64,000 bases of DNA, taken from NCBI RefSeq assembly GCF_042659465.1, contig NZ_JBHSSW010000017.1, positions 62,001-126,000 of the forward strand. Direction: 5' to 3'. Below are positions 9,190 to 16,862 of the stretch, piece after piece (the stretch's first letter is position 1; each line of letters opens with the position of its first letter). A program made the translations under genes and the position numbers. The notes under the pieces are model-generated. The model saw nothing but the letters and a program-made list of their open reading frames with translations, was not told where the DNA came from and did not search any database. This DNA comes from Ponticaulis profundi (GTDB lineage: Bacteria > Pseudomonadota > Alphaproteobacteria > Caulobacterales > Hyphomonadaceae).

Positions 9190-10228
9190 CCTGCCGGATG
9201 GGAGCGATGTCGTCGAGATCGAAGGCATCGTCATCGTCGTCGCTCGGTTTGCCTGCGATCTGCTCTGAGGTTGAGCCCGTGTTGATCTTGTCGAGCAGAT
9301 CCTCGGATTCCGGATCGAGCCCCAATCCGCGATTGCGATAATGGGCGAGCTTTTTGCGAACGGCGACGTTCATCAGGCTGGCGACCGCCTGACGCGCGCC
9401 ATGATAGGATTTGGGCAGGACAGCGAGCTGGGTGAGGGCGTTGATACCGGTTTCCAGCACATGGGGCTCAACCAGATTGGATGCGCCAACGCCGTCGAGA
9501 TAAAGCTTCACGGCAGCGGCCGTGCGCGCCAATGGCTCGTCCTGCGTTTCCTCAGCAAGTCGCATGGTGCGTTCTGCTGTTTCGCGCACCCGGGCGATCA
9601 GCCCCATCCGCTCATCTGAGAGCTCACCGCATGCCGAGCGCAATTCGCTCACTGCTCTGGCGAGATCGTCTGCATCGGGGGCAGACTTCATCTCGCGGAT
9701 GGCGTGCTTTTCAAAGTCGTCCAGACGGCGTCGCAAACCTGCATAGCTTTCGCTGTCATGACGTCTGCGACATGGACCAACATAGTTGGACGCCGTGATA
9801 AAGGGGCGTGGTGCCTCGATCAGTTGACGCAGTTTCGTCTTCAACTGTGCTGGCGCGACCGGGCGCATGACAATCTCGTCCACACCGGCATCGCGTGCCT
9901 GAAGGATAAGCGATTTCGTGGCCATGGACGAGAGCAGAACAATTGGCAATTCGCGGATGGAATTGTCTGCGCTTCGGCGCAACTGCTCGACAACGTGCAG
10001 GTTCAGAGGCTCATCCTGTCCGTGCGAGAGAAGCGCAATATCGGCATCGAACTGGCCCGTGCCGTATTCAATGACCTGTTCAGAGTTTTCGAAATGAACA
10101 TTGTCGTTGGACAGGCCAATTCCGCGCAGGACTTCCATGAGAATCGTTTTGGAGAATGCGTGGTGATCTATCGCCAGTATGTTTATCCTCGATGGAATAA
10201 AGTCCCGGCCGGTTCGCTTTGATGCCAT
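9179..10228 (-). CDS. Pseudo-receiver protein with GPCRRR motif (349 aa)
   Basis: An N-terminal CheY-like fold (about residues 14-135) is followed by the linker RPFITASNYVGPCRRR and a 200-residue helical C-terminal region with no recognised domain. The receiver is degenerate. The position of the phospho-acceptor Asp is Ser68 (IALLSHGQ), and the conserved Lys is Arg (MRPVAP). Phosphorylation of the usual kind is therefore unlikely, and a protein-interaction role is more plausible. The gene begins three bases after its paralogue at 10232-11131, so the two form an operon. The tail is rich in Asp (DDDDDAFDLDD). Function unknown. Confidence 0.85.
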   Translation of the reverse strand: MASKRTGRDFIPSRINILAIDHHAFSKTILMEVLRGIGLSNDNVHFENSEQVIEYGTGQFDADIALLSHGQDEPLNLHVVEQLRRSADNSIRELPIVLLSSMATKSLILQARDAGVDEIVMRPVAPAQLKTKLRQLIEAPRPFITASNYVGPCRRRHDSESYAGLRRRLDDFEKHAIREMKSAPDADDLARAVSELRSACGELSDERMGLIARVRETAERTMRLAEETQDEPLARTAAAVKLYLDGVGASNLVEPHVLETGINALTQLAVLPKSYHGARQAVASLMNVAVRKKLAHYRNRGLGLDPESEDLLDKINTGSTSEQIAGKPSDDDDDAFDLDDIAPIRQAKA

Positions 10229-10231
10229 GGC

Positions 10232-11131
10232 TTAGACGGCTTCACGCAGTTTTTGCTGAACGATGGTTTTCAGGCCTTTCGCGATTTGCAGTCGATCACT
10301 GTCAGACGCACCTTTCTTGCCACCCATCAGGAGGCGCAGCGCATCCATGTGTGCGGAGATAACAGCAGCCTGAAGGTCGCCGCTCGCGCCGACCCCGGCG
10401 ATATATCGGGTTACACAATGCGTTGCGAGTTCGAGGGCGTCGTCACGCAAACGCTTGGCGATCTCATTCGCTTCTGCCGCTGTGTTGAACAGGGTACGCA
10501 CTTCGGTTCGGTTTTTCGGATCAATCGCACGTGCCAGGCTATGAATTTGTTCTGCGCAACGCTCCAGCATGCGCATATTCAATTCGACATCGACTTTATC
10601 ATCGGTTGTGTGAAGCGGATCTGAAATCCGTTTCAGAGAGCCTCTGTATTCCAGCGTACGTTTGCGGCGGCGGCAGGGGCCGACATATTTCTTTGCTTCG
10701 ATGAAAGGGCGAGGGCGCAGCAGGACTTCATCCATGCGCTCCTTGATCACCTGATGTGAAACAGGCTTGGCGGCGAATTCATCAACACCGGCCATGCGTG
10801 CTTCCTTGACGGTTTCCAGACGCGGGTCGCCCGTCACCATGATGACAGGGACGGACCGGTCAGGAATGTTGGCATCGCGGCGAAGTCGGGAGACAAGTTC
10901 GGTACCGCTCATGTCTGGAAGGAGGTTTTCCAGGATAATGACGCGTGGATGCCAGACGCAGATTGCGTCGACAACTTCGGCAGCGTTCGCAGCCGAATAA
11001 ATTTTCTGATAGCCCAGATTGCGCAGCACTTCAGTAATCATGGCGCGCGCGTAGTTGTTTGGCTCGCCAAGCACGACTGAGATCTCAGCTGGGTTGAATT
11101 TGGTTTTCACGGTTTTGATCGATGATGACAT
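10232..11131 (-). CDS. Pseudo-receiver protein with Glu at the phospho-site and GPCRRR motif (299 aa)
   Basis: Paralogue of the downstream gene, sharing the layout receiver, RPFIEAKKYVGPCRRRKR linker, and helical C-terminal region. The receiver (about residues 16-135) has Glu68 where Asp is expected (VIILENLLPDMSG). This could mimic a permanently phosphorylated state. The usual acidic pair near the N-terminus is reduced to GEP. Thr (MVTGD) and Lys (AAKPVS) are kept. It is first gene of a two-gene operon and diverges from the RHH-PII gene across 267 bases. A signalling or scaffold role is inferred. Confidence 0.87.
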   Translation of the reverse strand: MSSSIKTVKTKFNPAEISVVLGEPNNYARAMITEVLRNLGYQKIYSAANAAEVVDAICVWHPRVIILENLLPDMSGTELVSRLRRDANIPDRSVPVIMVTGDPRLETVKEARMAGVDEFAAKPVSHQVIKERMDEVLLRPRPFIEAKKYVGPCRRRKRTLEYRGSLKRISDPLHTTDDKVDVELNMRMLERCAEQIHSLARAIDPKNRTEVRTLFNTAAEANEIAKRLRDDALELATHCVTRYIAGVGASGDLQAAVISAHMDALRLLMGGKKGASDSDRLQIAKGLKTIVQQKLREAV

Positions 11132-11311
11132 TGTCTGTTTCCACTACCCTGGAGGCAGTCTGGCAGAGAGGGCTGAAAATTCCTCAACGTCATTCGGTCA
11201 AATTTTATCGAATAAGCAAATTTTCCACTTTTGGTGTATGTGACCGGTGGCATTGGGGCGGTGAGTGCGCGTAGAGCGCACAAAAACTGTAAAAAGCGCT
11301 CGCTAAGTCTG

Positions 11312-11339
11312 GTATTTTGGAGAAAATCATACAAAATAC
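11312..11339. promoter_or_regulatory. Inverted repeat GTATTTTG-N12-CAAAATAC
   Basis: Perfect 8-bp arms separated by 12 bases, located 60-87 bases before the RHH-PII start in the intergenic region shared with the pseudo-receiver operon. Because the neighbouring protein begins with a ribbon-helix-helix domain, autoregulation through this site is a reasonable guess. Nothing in the sequence proves it. Confidence 0.45.
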
Positions 11340-11358
11340 ATCACATGTGTAAGTGATG
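11339..11358. promoter_or_regulatory. Inverted repeat CATCAC-N8-GTGATG
   Basis: Second perfect inverted repeat (6-bp arms) abutting the first, ending 40 bases before the RHH-PII start codon. It may be part of a composite operator or an early-transcript hairpin. Short arms make chance occurrence possible. Confidence 0.3.
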
Positions 11359-11398
11359 GGGTGCGCTCGCGTGCCGACCAAGCAAAGCAGGAAATACC

Positions 11399-11905
11399 GT
11401 GTCTGACACCGATAAACTCGACCAGCGCATTCAGCTCGTCGCCTCGAAGGACTTCAACCAGAAAGTCGATGCCTGGCGGCGCGGTCAGGATGATCTGCCG
11501 TCTCGATCAGAAGCGATCCGCCGCCTGGTCTATCTTGGTCTGATACATGAAGAGGAATATCCAATGCGCCTGATTACAGCGATTGTTCGCCCGCATCGTT
11601 ATGAAGCCGTTCGCGATGCTTTGTCGGAAATTGGCGTGACGGGTATTACCGCAAGCCAGGTGACAGGCTTTGGACGTCAGCGCGGACAGACTGAAATGTA
11701 TCGCGGCGCCGAATACGAAGTGAAAGAAATTCCGAAGATCAAGATTGAGGTCGCTGTCCCATCCAGCCTTCTGGAAAAGGCACTCGACACGATCACCAAG
11801 TCAGCTGAGACCGGCAAGATTGGTGACGGCAAGATCTTTGTATCTTCTCTGTCCGGCGCGGTACGCATCCGCACGGGTGAGCGGGACGAAAAAGCGCTGA
11901 TCTGA
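11399..11905 (+). CDS. Ribbon-helix-helix domain fused in frame to a PII (GlnB/GlnK) signalling protein
   Basis: Residues 1-55 resemble a small ribbon-helix-helix DNA-binding protein (KLDQRIQLVASKDF, DLPSRSEAIRRLVYLGLI). Residues 56-168 form a complete PII protein: T-loop GRQRGQTEMYRGAEYEV with the modifiable Tyr (residue 106, PII Tyr51), TGKIGDGKIF for ATP, and RIRTGE near the C-terminus. PII senses ATP/ADP and 2-oxoglutarate and controls nitrogen metabolism. The GTG start has AGGA seven bases upstream. The PII part has its own ATG at 11564 with AGAGGA seven bases before it, so a separate 113-residue PII may also be made. No amtB or glnA is adjacent. Whether the fusion is real in vivo is open. 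Confidence 0.85.
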   Translation: MSDTDKLDQRIQLVASKDFNQKVDAWRRGQDDLPSRSEAIRRLVYLGLIHEEEYPMRLITAIVRPHRYEAVRDALSEIGVTGITASQVTGFGRQRGQTEMYRGAEYEVKEIPKIKIEVAVPSSLLEKALDTITKSAETGKIGDGKIFVSSLSGAVRIRTGERDEKALI

Positions 11906-11914
11906 TCAGCGCTT
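11892..11914. terminator. Bidirectional palindrome spanning both stop codons
   Basis: AAGCGCTGATC-T-GATCAGCGCTT is a perfect inverted repeat that contains the TGA of the RHH-PII gene and the TGA of the convergent gene. It is followed by TTCTTTTTCTT on the plus strand and by CTTTTTCG on the minus strand. It fits a shared terminator for two convergent genes. Confidence 0.6.
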
Positions 11915-12385
11915 CTTTTTCTTCTGTCTGTTTTTGAACGGATAACTGAGCAGGCGCCAGATGGCCCAGAGCGGCAGAACAATCAGCGCGCCGATCAGGG
12001 CTGGCATCCAGCCATGCTGCAGAACCCAGAGCAGGCCTGAGAAAATCGTCACAATGATTTCGCGGGCCGCGTCCAGCATGTTTTCGCCCGCTGTCTGTTC
12101 CGGCGACCAGCCAACGCGTGTGAGCAGGCCAACCACGATACAGATGACGATGAGTTGTGCGACGTCGCTGAAGCTGACGGCAAAGACTTTCGCCAGAAAC
12201 GGCTTCCGGTCTGCAGGCGGGTGATCAACAACGGTGGGTTTACCGTGATCCGTCGCGGGTGCTTGCGATTCGGCGGCTTCTGACTCTTTGTGATCTTTCG
12301 GAGATGGCATGTCCGATCCGAGCGATGGCGCTGTCGGGTGAACACCATGCTGAGGATTTGGCGCAGATTTGTCTTCTGGGTCCAT
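11906..12385 (-). CDS. DUF6460-like small membrane protein
   Basis: ATG at 12385 (MDPEDKSAPNPQHG) is chosen over the longer frame because GGAGACAAAGTG precedes it. The result is 159 residues. A polar, Pro/Glu-rich N-terminal half of about 70 residues leads into FSDVAQLIVICIVVGLL (membrane segment), a short loop, and two more hydrophobic stretches (IVTIFSGLLWVL, MPALIGALIVLPLWAIW). It ends in a basic tail KNRQKKKKR. The hydrophobic part resembles DUF6460 of alphaproteobacteria, from memory. It is downstream of mscS, with a terminator between. Function unknown. Confidence 0.7.
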   Translation of the reverse strand: MDPEDKSAPNPQHGVHPTAPSLGSDMPSPKDHKESEAAESQAPATDHGKPTVVDHPPADRKPFLAKVFAVSFSDVAQLIVICIVVGLLTRVGWSPEQTAGENMLDAAREIIVTIFSGLLWVLQHGWMPALIGALIVLPLWAIWRLLSYPFKNRQKKKKR

Positions 12386-12401
12386 CACTTTGTCTCCGGT
12401 C

Positions 12402-12428
12402 AAAAAAAGAGCCGCATCGAGGCGGCTC
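12402..12428 (-). terminator. Rho-independent terminator after mscS
   Basis: On the minus strand GAGCCGC-CTCGAT-GCGGCTC forms a 7-bp GC-rich stem followed directly by seven T. It lies just past the mscS stop and just before the start of the DUF6460-like gene. Confidence 0.85.
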
Positions 12429-12455
12429 CTTTCTAACATGCATATGCGGCTTTGG

Positions 12456-13283
12456 TTAAGCGGCAGTTGGTTTCTTGACCACAGTCGTGTGCGGATAAGG
12501 GATGGAAACGCCCTCAGCGTCGAAGGCTTCCTTGACCTGTTTGATCAGGTCGAACTTCATCGCCCAATAGTCTGATGCCGCGCACCAGGTCCGCGTCGAG
12601 ATGTCGACAGAGCTATCGCCGAGATTTGTGACCTTCACGAAAGGCTCCGGGTCTTTGTGAGCGCGCTCGTCAGCAGTAATAATGCGGGTGATGATGGCAA
12701 TCGCCTTGTCCATGTCATCGTCATAGTCGATGCCGAACACGATATCGCAGCGGCGAATGTCATAACCGGAATAGTTGGTAATGACGCCAGAGATGGCCTC
12801 GCCATTCGGTACCATGATCTTCACATTGTCGACGGTCGCGAGAACGGTCTGGAACAGGTTGATGTCCTTAACGGTGCCGGCAACGCCTGCCAGATCGACA
12901 TAATCGCCGAGCTTGTACGGGCGGAACAGCATGATCATCACGCCGGATGCAATGTTACCCAACGCGCCCTGCATGGACAGGCCAATCGCCAGTGTCAGAG
13001 CACCAAGCACAGCGGCGAAGGATGCGACCGGGATGCCGAAAATGCCGAAGACGGCAATCAGAACAGCGGCTGTCATGCCCCATCGAACGAGCGACGCAAA
13101 AAAGCTGCCCAATGTGTCATCAACGTTTTCACGCTTTGTGGTCTGACGGCGGACCACATCGGCCAGCCAGCCTGCAACACGCAGACCGATGATGAGCATT
13201 ACGAGCGCGATGATGACGTTCACGGCGCCTTCAAATACCATGGGACCATACTGTTCCCAGAGAATCTGAGGATCAATTTCCAT
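12456..13283 (-). CDS. mscS: Small-conductance mechanosensitive channel (MscS family)
   Basis: Inner-membrane tension-gated channel that releases solutes on osmotic downshock. It has 275 residues, close to E. coli MscS (286). Three membrane helices end in the pore helix AVLGALTLAIGLSMQGALGN, with the Gly/Ala packing typical of TM3. The beta domain has VDLAGVAGTVKDINLFQTVL and VMVPNG-like KIMVPNGEAISG. The C-terminal domain ends IPYPHTTV. A terminator follows. It is a second MscS-type gene beside the larger BON-MscS protein at 20.6-22.0 kb. Confidence 0.93.
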   Translation of the reverse strand: MEIDPQILWEQYGPMVFEGAVNVIIALVMLIIGLRVAGWLADVVRRQTTKRENVDDTLGSFFASLVRWGMTAAVLIAVFGIFGIPVASFAAVLGALTLAIGLSMQGALGNIASGVMIMLFRPYKLGDYVDLAGVAGTVKDINLFQTVLATVDNVKIMVPNGEAISGVITNYSGYDIRRCDIVFGIDYDDDMDKAIAIITRIITADERAHKDPEPFVKVTNLGDSSVDISTRTWCAASDYWAMKFDLIKQVKEAFDAEGVSIPYPHTTVVKKPTAA

Positions 13284-13355
13284 TTCTTCCCTCCTGAAGC
13301 GGTGCTGAATTAAGGTGTTAACCTGAGTTCGTGACAGTTTGCAAAACTGAGCAGG

Positions 13356-14978
13356 TCATGCGGTCAATAAAACCTCCAGCGAGGCGAGTGTGTCAGCTTC
13401 GCGTGTCGGTTTGTCCCAGCGAATGCGGTGAAAGCGCGGAAAGCGCATGGCAATGCCGGATTTATGTCGGGGTGATTTCTGTAGGCCTTCAAATGCGATT
13501 TCAACAACCAGACCTTCGTCTCGCGTGGCGGTAACCGCCCGAACGGGACCAAAGCGGTCTATGGTGTTGTTACGCACGAACCGGTCTAGCAGTTTCAATT
13601 CTTCGTCGGTAAAGCCGAAATAGGCCTTTCCGACAGGTGTGAGCTCATGGCCATCATCTTTCGGGACCCAGACCCCGAAGGTGAAATCCGAATAATATCC
13701 TGACCTGCGACCATGTCCGCGCTGGGCATACATGATGACGGCATCGACCAGGAACGGGTCGCGTTTCCATTTGAACCAGGGACCGCGGGGACGACCGGCT
13801 TCATACACAGAATCCCAGCGCTTGAGCATCAGCCCTTCAATATCGGGATGGGGCGGGTTGTTTCGCAGCTGCTCCATGTCGCTGATCTCCGAGACCGGGA
13901 CGAGCGGGGAGACATCAAACCGATCAGAATTTGCCCGCTGCAGGAAGGCTTCGAGCCGGCCGCGTCGGTCACGAAAGGTCAGAGATCTCAGGTCATCTTC
14001 CTCATCTACGAGTATATCATAGGCCCGGATGAAGGCGGGGGCTTCAGTCAGAAGCTTTTTTGAGACTGTCTTGCGGTTCAGGCGCTTCTGGAGTGCAGAA
14101 AAGGAGGCGACATTGCCATCTGGTGCGCGCACAAGCAACTCACCATCCAGCGCCCCCTGAAACGTCATGTCCTCCAGAATATCCGGAAAGCTATGTGAAA
14201 TATCATCTCCGGTGCGGGTAAACAGTCGCCGGGTCTCACCTTCGGAGACGGCCTGCACGCGGATGCCATCCCATTTCCATTCGGCTGCGAACTGTTCCGC
14301 CGTGATGAGCTCCGGGTCGATGGCGTTCGGGTCGTCACGCTCCTGCTTGGAAACGAGCGGATGGGCCAGCATGACAGGTCGAAAAGGTGCTTCGATGTTG
14401 GGTGACGGTTTTTCGCCTTTGCCATCAAGCCATGCGAAGAGATCTGAATAGGGCGCTTCCAGCCCGTGCCAGATATCTTCGATCTCATCGATTTTGACAC
14501 TGCCATAATTTGCGAGCGCCTGTTTGGCGAGCCGTGCTGAAACGCCAATGCGCAAACCACCGGTCACCATCTTCAGCAGAGCCCAGCGTTCGCTCGCATT
14601 CAGCACGTCCAGCCAGCTTTCCACCTGTTGCAAGGCTTCCCGGCTCGCCATCAGGCGAAGACGCTCAACAACATCGTCGAGCGTCGGAATGGCGTTTGCG
14701 CCGGGGCGTTCCGGCCAGACAAGGCTGACCGTCTCGGCAAGATCGCCCACATAGTCATACGAGAGTTTGAAGAGCTGCTCATCCATGCGGGTCATGACCA
14801 GTTCGCGGATCATGCCCGGTCGAAACGCCCGGATTTTGAAATCTCCCGTAAGAACGGCCAGCGCCCAGCCGCGCGCCGGATCAGGCGTCTGGCGGAAATA
14901 GTCAACCAGAAGCGCCAGTTTGGCATTGCGCGATGGTGTCAGCACCAAGCGGTCGAGCAGGGCAGCGAAAGCTTTCAT
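13356..14978 (-). CDS. ATP-dependent DNA ligase of the ligase-associated DNA damage response cluster
   Basis: Seals DNA nicks using ATP. It has 540 residues. The N-terminal helical domain (about 1-200) contains the conserved openings FAALLDRLVLTPSRN and LSYDYVGDLAETVSL. The adenylation domain has motif I EWKWDGIRVQ with nucleophile Lys235, DGELLV, IEGLMLKRWDSVYEAGR, and WFKWKRDP. The C-terminal OB domain ends near RIRWDKP. The sequence matches the ligase that in other bacteria is encoded with an MBL-fold exonuclease, Lhr-Core helicase and PdeM phosphoesterase. All three are within this window but not adjacent. It starts 45 bases downstream of the protease gene and may be cotranscribed with it. 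Confidence 0.92.
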   Translation of the reverse strand: MKAFAALLDRLVLTPSRNAKLALLVDYFRQTPDPARGWALAVLTGDFKIRAFRPGMIRELVMTRMDEQLFKLSYDYVGDLAETVSLVWPERPGANAIPTLDDVVERLRLMASREALQQVESWLDVLNASERWALLKMVTGGLRIGVSARLAKQALANYGSVKIDEIEDIWHGLEAPYSDLFAWLDGKGEKPSPNIEAPFRPVMLAHPLVSKQERDDPNAIDPELITAEQFAAEWKWDGIRVQAVSEGETRRLFTRTGDDISHSFPDILEDMTFQGALDGELLVRAPDGNVASFSALQKRLNRKTVSKKLLTEAPAFIRAYDILVDEEDDLRSLTFRDRRGRLEAFLQRANSDRFDVSPLVPVSEISDMEQLRNNPPHPDIEGLMLKRWDSVYEAGRPRGPWFKWKRDPFLVDAVIMYAQRGHGRRSGYYSDFTFGVWVPKDDGHELTPVGKAYFGFTDEELKLLDRFVRNNTIDRFGPVRAVTATRDEGLVVEIAFEGLQKSPRHKSGIAMRFPRFHRIRWDKPTREADTLASLEVLLTA

Positions 14979-15023
14979 GTCTTGAGAGATAAGGCGCGAT
15001 TGGCCCGAGGAAAGGCGGGACGC

Positions 15024-16022
15024 CTAAGTACGTTTGCAGGCGTCTGCATTCTGCTCGCAGGCGACCATCGTGTTGATGGCCCAATCCCGGTAGGTGGACA
15101 GATTGGTGTAGCTGGACATGTAGTTTCCAGCGCACATCTCTCCCTGGCGGTTGGTTGCAACCGTCGATAAAACACCCATCAGAACGGGCTTGCCATCGTC
15201 CTCAACGATAAGCGGGCCGCCACTGTCGCCAATACACGGGCCACGACCTGCACGACTGGAGATGCGGATCAGCTTTTTCTCGATGGAGAATATGTCGAGC
15301 TCCATCTTCTGCAAGTGATCGGACAATTCACCGCCAAAGGACATAAGCCCCCAGCCGCCTACGCGCGCTGTACGAAACCGGACGGTGCTGAAGGGCGTGC
15401 TTGTGTGCCCCCAGGACACAACCGGCACCGCATCGATAAGGTTGAGATCTTCTTCAGCCACTTTCAGAAGCGCGATGTCGTTATCAAACTGGTCGCTGCT
15501 TGTGCCGAAACCGCCATGGCAGACAGCAAAGTCCACCTTTACAGAGCGTATCGCGTCCGATGACAGCTGCTCGCTGCCAGCTTTCAGATAGACCCGGTCA
15601 TAGCCTTCAGAGACGCAATGTGCGGCGGTGACAAACCATTCCGTGCTGATCCGCGTCGCAGAACAATGGCCTTTGGCAACTTCCGTCGGTGAAATGTCGA
15701 CTTCAGGTTCGAGCTTTACAATGCCGGGCAGATCGCTGGCGGGCACATTCATCCGGCGAAAATTGCGCCACGGTGTTGCGTAGCTGGTTGCCAGTGTTCT
15801 GGTGTGTGCGGACGCCGCGAAGGGCTGATGATCAACCGACAGGAGCGGGCCACATGGCTTCAGAGCCGCATCGACAGGTTCGGTCAGGTTCGGCGTTGTG
15901 AGCTTTGCACTCATTTGTTGTTCGGGGATGCCTGCAGGTGACATAGACACGCCAGCAAAGGCGATCAGCCCTAACGCTGCGCCGGACGCGACCAATGCTG
16001 TTACCCGCTTCATTGCGAACAT
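15024..16022 (-). CDS. Secreted trypsin-like serine protease (S1 family)
   Basis: Exported endopeptidase with 332 residues. The signal peptide covers residues 1-25 (MKRVTALVASGAALGLIAFA). The catalytic triad is His135 in TAAHC, Asp182 in DNDIAL, and Ser267 in GDSGGP. Cysteines flank the His loop (GHCSATRI / TAAHC) and the Ser loop (GPCIGDSGG, MCAGNY), as in secreted S1 enzymes. About 80 extra residues lie between the signal and the protease fold. The start ATG has GGGAAG upstream. The DNA ligase follows on the same strand. No specificity can be assigned with confidence. Confidence 0.9.
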   Translation of the reverse strand: MFAMKRVTALVASGAALGLIAFAGVSMSPAGIPEQQMSAKLTTPNLTEPVDAALKPCGPLLSVDHQPFAASAHTRTLATSYATPWRNFRRMNVPASDLPGIVKLEPEVDISPTEVAKGHCSATRISTEWFVTAAHCVSEGYDRVYLKAGSEQLSSDAIRSVKVDFAVCHGGFGTSSDQFDNDIALLKVAEEDLNLIDAVPVVSWGHTSTPFSTVRFRTARVGGWGLMSFGGELSDHLQKMELDIFSIEKKLIRISSRAGRGPCIGDSGGPLIVEDDGKPVLMGVLSTVATNRQGEMCAGNYMSSYTNLSTYRDWAINTMVACEQNADACKRT

Positions 16023-16187
16023 GTGTCTTCCCTGAACGAGTTCTCAATGTTGATCCGGAACGCCGTCTCGTCAATGTGAGTCACGAAAACAGCGTAATTA
16101 TGACCGCAATTTCACGGCGATTTGACCTCGCTTGCATAGTTGGCGGCTGCCGGGCTAGTCAGAGAGCCAGCGAAATGGAGGCAGGAT

Positions 16188-16862
16188 ATGTGCGGGCGCT
16201 TTTTTCGACATGATGTCAGTTGGGAAGACTACCGTTCTGCGCTCGAGATCATTGTGCCGGAAGGCGTCGACCCGCCAGAGGCGAAATACAATATCGCGCC
16301 CATGACATGGAATCCGGTGATCCGCCGCGATATCGATACGAAGAAACTCGAATTGTTTCCCTGCCTCTGGGGGCTCGTGCCAAGCTGGTGGAACAAGCCA
16401 CTCTCAGAAAAGAAATTCTCGACCTTCAATGCTCGGGCAGAAAGTGTGCATGAAGCGGCCAGTTTTCGCGGTGCTTTCCGTCACAAGCGGTGTCTGATCC
16501 CGGTGAGCGGATTCTACGAATGGATGCGCAATGGGAATGACAAAATGCCGTTTGCGATCGGATTACGAAACCGGCGCTGGTTCTGTTTTGCCGGGCTGTG
16601 GGATTGTACCCATATCGATGGTTCAGAAATCAACACTTTCACCATTCTGACCACGACGCCGAATGATGTGATGGCGGGTATCCACACCCGCATGCCCGTG
16701 ATTATCCATCCGAAGGACTATATGCGCTGGATCGATGGCGATTATCGCAAGCTGGACGATCTGTTCGAGCCTTACCCGGCCGCTGAAATGCATGCATGGC
16801 CAGTCGACCGCAAGGTTGGCAATGTTCGAAATCAGGGAATGGACCTGATTGAGGAAGTCTAG
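16188..16862 (+). CDS. SRAP (YedK/HMCES-like) abasic-site DNA-protein crosslink protein
   Basis: Shields abasic sites in single-stranded DNA by forming a thiazolidine link through its N-terminal Cys. The chemistry requires Cys right after the initiator Met, which decides the start: ATG 16188 begins MCGRFFRH. An in-frame extension to 16140 would bury the Cys. There are 224 residues with FNARAES (Asn and Glu of the active centre), CLIPVSGFYEWM (Glu), TTTPNDVM and HTRMPVII (catalytic His). Its stop overlaps that of the convergent MFS gene in the tetranucleotide CTAG. It lies among the scattered ligase-associated repair genes. Confidence 0.93.
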   Translation: MCGRFFRHDVSWEDYRSALEIIVPEGVDPPEAKYNIAPMTWNPVIRRDIDTKKLELFPCLWGLVPSWWNKPLSEKKFSTFNARAESVHEAASFRGAFRHKRCLIPVSGFYEWMRNGNDKMPFAIGLRNRRWFCFAGLWDCTHIDGSEINTFTILTTTPNDVMAGIHTRMPVIIHPKDYMRWIDGDYRKLDDLFEPYPAAEMHAWPVDRKVGNVRNQGMDLIEEV

